DNA of 6,498 nt, taken from positions 1 through 6,498 of the forward strand of contig USIN01000107.1 in the NCBI GenBank assembly GCA_900554715.1, in the 5' to 3' direction. This document shows, piece by piece, positions 4,571 through 6,498 of the stretch. Under the pieces are notes generated by a model. The model was given only the letters and a program-made list of their open reading frames with translations, had not been told where the DNA came from and made no database searches. How positions within the stretch are numbered: the first letter of the stretch is position 1; each line of letters opens with the position of its first letter. This DNA is from an uncultured Bacteroidales bacterium. Its GTDB lineage: Bacteria; Bacteroidota; Bacteroidia; Bacteroidales; Muribaculaceae. A program made the translations under genes and the position numbers.

Positions 4571-6100
4571 TTAATAATTGTTTTGAACGAGGGTGCCGAG
4601 GGCTTTGTCGATTTCAGACTGCGGGATGGGCAGATATTTTTTCGACTCACTCCAGGTGTTTGTGCGGTATTCATACTGGTCGGGCACGAGGACAGAAGCG
4701 GCTTTGCCGGTGCGGATAAGGTCCCAATAGCGTTTGCCTTCGCCGACGAATTCGAGGTGGCGTTCCTCGATGATGTTGTCGAGGTTGGCTGTTATAGATT
4801 TGAGGCCTGCGCGGGTGCGGACACGGTCGAGATAGCCCTGGGCGTCGCCAGCGCCAGCGCCGCGGACAATGAGCTCGGCGGCGTTGAGCAGCGTCTCGGA
4901 GAAGCGGTAGATGCGGAGGTTGTTGTTCCAGTTGAGCTCAGACGATGCCTTCTGGTCGGCGTTGTCACCGGTGTGGGCGGCATATTTCTCGAGGAAGAAG
5001 CCGGTGTCCTGGTAGCGTTTGTTGTAGTCGGCGCCGATGGCTCCGGCATTCCAGCATGTGGCGTCGCGACGTGTGTCGGCTTCGTCATAGCGCTGATAGG
5101 TCTCGAGGCGCACGGGGCAGAATCCCCAGCCGCCGTCGTGGCCGTCAGTGCCGCTGGGCCAGTTGTTGGGGCTGATGAGGGTGGGAAGGACGGTGCCGCC
5201 GGCGGCGAGAGGACTGCCCCAGTCACGGATGGCGTTGTCGTCCTTGTAGTTGACCTCGAAGATAGACTCGTCGGTCCATTCGCCTGACTCCTTGAAGATG
5301 TTGGTGTAGTCGGGGTTGAGGTCGTAGACGCCGCTGTTGATGATTTCGGTCATATATTTGAGAGCGGTGGCGAAACGGGCTTCGTCGTTCTGATACATGA
5401 CGATTTCGGCGTAGAGCATGTAGGCCATGGCCTTGGTGACGCGTCCGAGGTTGGCGTCGGTCTCTTTCATGGGGAGGGCGTCGAGAGCGATGGCTGCCTC
5501 GAGGTCGGCGATCATGAAGTCATAGACTTCGTCGGCTGTATACTGTGTGCCGAGGTAGGGAGCGCCTTCGAAGTTTTTGTCGAAGTAGACCACGTTGCCC
5601 CAGAATTTCCAGAGCCAGCTGTAGTAGAATACGCGGAGTGTGCGCACCTGTGCCTCGTAGTATTTGGCGTTTTTCTCCGTCATGTCAGAGATGCCTTTTT
5701 CCATATAGGCGATGACGTCGTTGCAACGTTTGACGCCGCTGTATGCGTCGGTCCACAGACCGGCGATGACGGCGGTGGGCTTGGCCTCGAAGTTCATCAT
5801 ATAGTGCCAGTTGGCGTTGTCGGTCTTGTCGCTGCCGCCAACCCAGAGGTCGTCGGCCATGATGTCAGACATCAGGTTGAGCGGGTTATACTCGTTCATA
5901 GCCCAGTCAGGCCAGTGCAGGGGGTCGTAGGCTGCGACCACGGCTTCCTGGATGCGGGCGTCGGTGGTGAAATATTCGTCGATGGTCGTGCGTGTGGGGT
6001 CAGAGACGTCGAGGAACGAGTCTGAGCATGAACTTACGGCGATGGCTGCGGCCATCATGAGGCCGGCGGCACTGTATTTGTTTATTTTTGAAATTTTCAT
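4571..6100 (-). CDS. SusD/RagB-family outer-membrane glycan-binding lipoprotein
   Basis: This 509-residue protein is of normal SusD length. A signal peptide ends in VSSC with lipidated Cys25, followed by SDSFLDVSDP, the classic start of mature SusD proteins. Helical TPR-like segments include IQEAVVAAYDPLH (about 50-62), LWTDAYSGVKRCNDVIAYME (115-134) and YYEAQVRTLRVFYYSWLWKFWG (about 147-168). C-terminal family signatures are RIYRFSETLLNAAELIVRG (about 396-413), YLDRVRTRAGL (423-433), EERHLEFVGEGKRYWDLIRTG (445-465) and the terminal YLPIPQSEIDKA...QNNY. SusD proteins cap the SusC pore and hold oligosaccharides for import. The gene lies 18 bp after susC and 15 bp before the glycan-binding lipoprotein gene, all one transcript. 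It is complete, with no disrupted motif. The substrate is not deducible from SusD alone. Confidence 0.95.
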   Translation of the reverse strand: MKISKINKYSAAGLMMAAAIAVSSCSDSFLDVSDPTRTTIDEYFTTDARIQEAVVAAYDPLHWPDWAMNEYNPLNLMSDIMADDLWVGGSDKTDNANWHYMMNFEAKPTAVIAGLWTDAYSGVKRCNDVIAYMEKGISDMTEKNAKYYEAQVRTLRVFYYSWLWKFWGNVVYFDKNFEGAPYLGTQYTADEVYDFMIADLEAAIALDALPMKETDANLGRVTKAMAYMLYAEIVMYQNDEARFATALKYMTEIINSGVYDLNPDYTNIFKESGEWTDESIFEVNYKDDNAIRDWGSPLAAGGTVLPTLISPNNWPSGTDGHDGGWGFCPVRLETYQRYDEADTRRDATCWNAGAIGADYNKRYQDTGFFLEKYAAHTGDNADQKASSELNWNNNLRIYRFSETLLNAAELIVRGAGAGDAQGYLDRVRTRAGLKSITANLDNIIEERHLEFVGEGKRYWDLIRTGKAASVLVPDQYEYRTNTWSESKKYLPIPQSEIDKALGTLVQNNY

Positions 6101-6118
6101 TGCGGTATTATCAAAAGA

Positions 6119-6498
6119 TTAGAACTGGATATTGAAACCTACTGTCCAGATGCGGGGCTGGGGATATACGCCGTAGTCGATGCCGAGCGATGTGCCGCCT
6201 GACGAGATTTCGGGGTCGAAACCGTGATATTTGGTGCATGTGAAGAGGTTTTCGGCCGAAACATAGACTCTGAAGTTCTGTACAGACACGCGGCGTGTGA
6301 GGTCGGTGGGCAGTGTATAGCTCAGGACGATGTTTTTGAGGCGGAAGTAGTCGCCGTCGTAGACGAGGAGGTCAGACGACTGCCAGTTGCGGCTGTCGCC
6401 GCGGACGAAGCGCGGGATGCGGTTCGATGTGCCTTCGCCGGTCCAGCGGCCGAGCATCCATGAGGGAAGGTTTGAGGCGAGGGCGTCGGTACGGCGGG
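6119..6498 (-). CDS. SusC/RagA-family TonB-dependent transporter, C-terminal part
   Basis: Only the last 126 or so codons are in the window; the reading frame is open to the right edge (first residues RRTDALASNLPSW), so the 5' end lies outside. Full SusC proteins are about 1000 residues. What is visible is the closing part of the beta-barrel: GDYFRLKNIVLSYTLP, VSVQNFRVYVSAENLFT, YHGFDPEISSGGTSLGIDYGVYPQPRIWTVGFNIQF, ending in the terminal aromatic F recognised by the outer-membrane assembly machinery. The protein forms the energised pore that imports oligosaccharides delivered by its SusD lid, encoded 18 bp downstream. An internal Met at 6455-6457 is not a real start, because homologous sequence continues upstream of it. 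The promoter and any regulator of the operon lie beyond the window. Confidence 0.93.
   Translation of the reverse strand, partial: RRTDALASNLPSWMLGRWTGEGTSNRIPRFVRGDSRNWQSSDLLVYDGDYFRLKNIVLSYTLPTDLTRRVSVQNFRVYVSAENLFTCTKYHGFDPEISSGGTSLGIDYGVYPQPRIWTVGFNIQF

Noticed and set aside
4583..5287. Long plus-strand open frame (234 codons) antisense to susD
   Set aside because: It is the complement of a convincing SusD gene in GC-rich DNA; the predicted protein is Val/Ala/Gly-rich and shows no known domain. The other plus-strand frames across 2700-6460 are rejected for the same reason.
6455..6457. Met codon as start of a separate 112-residue gene
   Set aside because: The frame continues upstream to the window edge with SusC-like sequence, so this is an internal methionine of a truncated SusC.
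1..6498. CRISPR array, transposase, integrase, rRNA or tRNA genes
   Set aside because: None is visible on either strand. The only repeats are the two 41-bp elements, the 25-bp tandem pair, small stem-loops and the protein-level module duplication.

Overview
The window looks like chromosomal DNA of a Bacteroidales bacterium. It carries the end of a SusC/SusD polysaccharide-utilisation operon, Bacteroidota-type promoters (TTG, about 20 nt, TAnnTTTG), no clear Shine-Dalgarno sites, and a PadR/PspC pair of the Bacteroidota type. Sampled stretches of the operon are near 60 % GC. That is higher than typical Bacteroides and would fit Muribaculaceae or relatives, but the family assignment is inference.

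Left part (1-1516, + strand): a short two-gene operon encodes a PadR-family repressor and a PspC-domain inner-membrane protein. The two genes overlap by 4 bp. They are preceded by a near-perfect promoter whose -33 element lies inside an inverted repeat, the expected arrangement for negative autoregulation.

Middle part (1517-2665): a HicA/HicB toxin-antitoxin pair on the + strand, with lower GC than its neighbours (HicA about 45 % by hand count). Its promoter spacer holds a 26-bp near-palindrome (11 of 13 paired positions symmetric) that is a good candidate HicB operator. Two identical 41-bp copies of a hairpin element bracket the module. The hairpin pairs better in minus-strand RNA, through G-U wobbles, than in plus-strand RNA. 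The right-hand copy is correctly placed to end the convergent sus operon. The left-hand copy is backwards for a terminator of pspC. The 2440-2665 gap holds two further stem-loops.

Right part (2666-6498, - strand): the 3' end of a polysaccharide-utilisation operon. In transcription order it holds susC (C-terminal part only, running off the window), susD, and a two-CBM-module surface glycan-binding lipoprotein. Gaps are 15-18 bp. SusC would import oligosaccharide through the outer membrane, SusD acts as its lid, and the third protein captures polysaccharide at the cell surface. No hydrolase follows, so any enzymes of the locus must lie beyond the right edge or elsewhere. I see no functional link between the three parts and no evidence of a wholly new system. 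The most unusual signals are the paired 41-bp elements around hicAB and the two operator-like palindromes.
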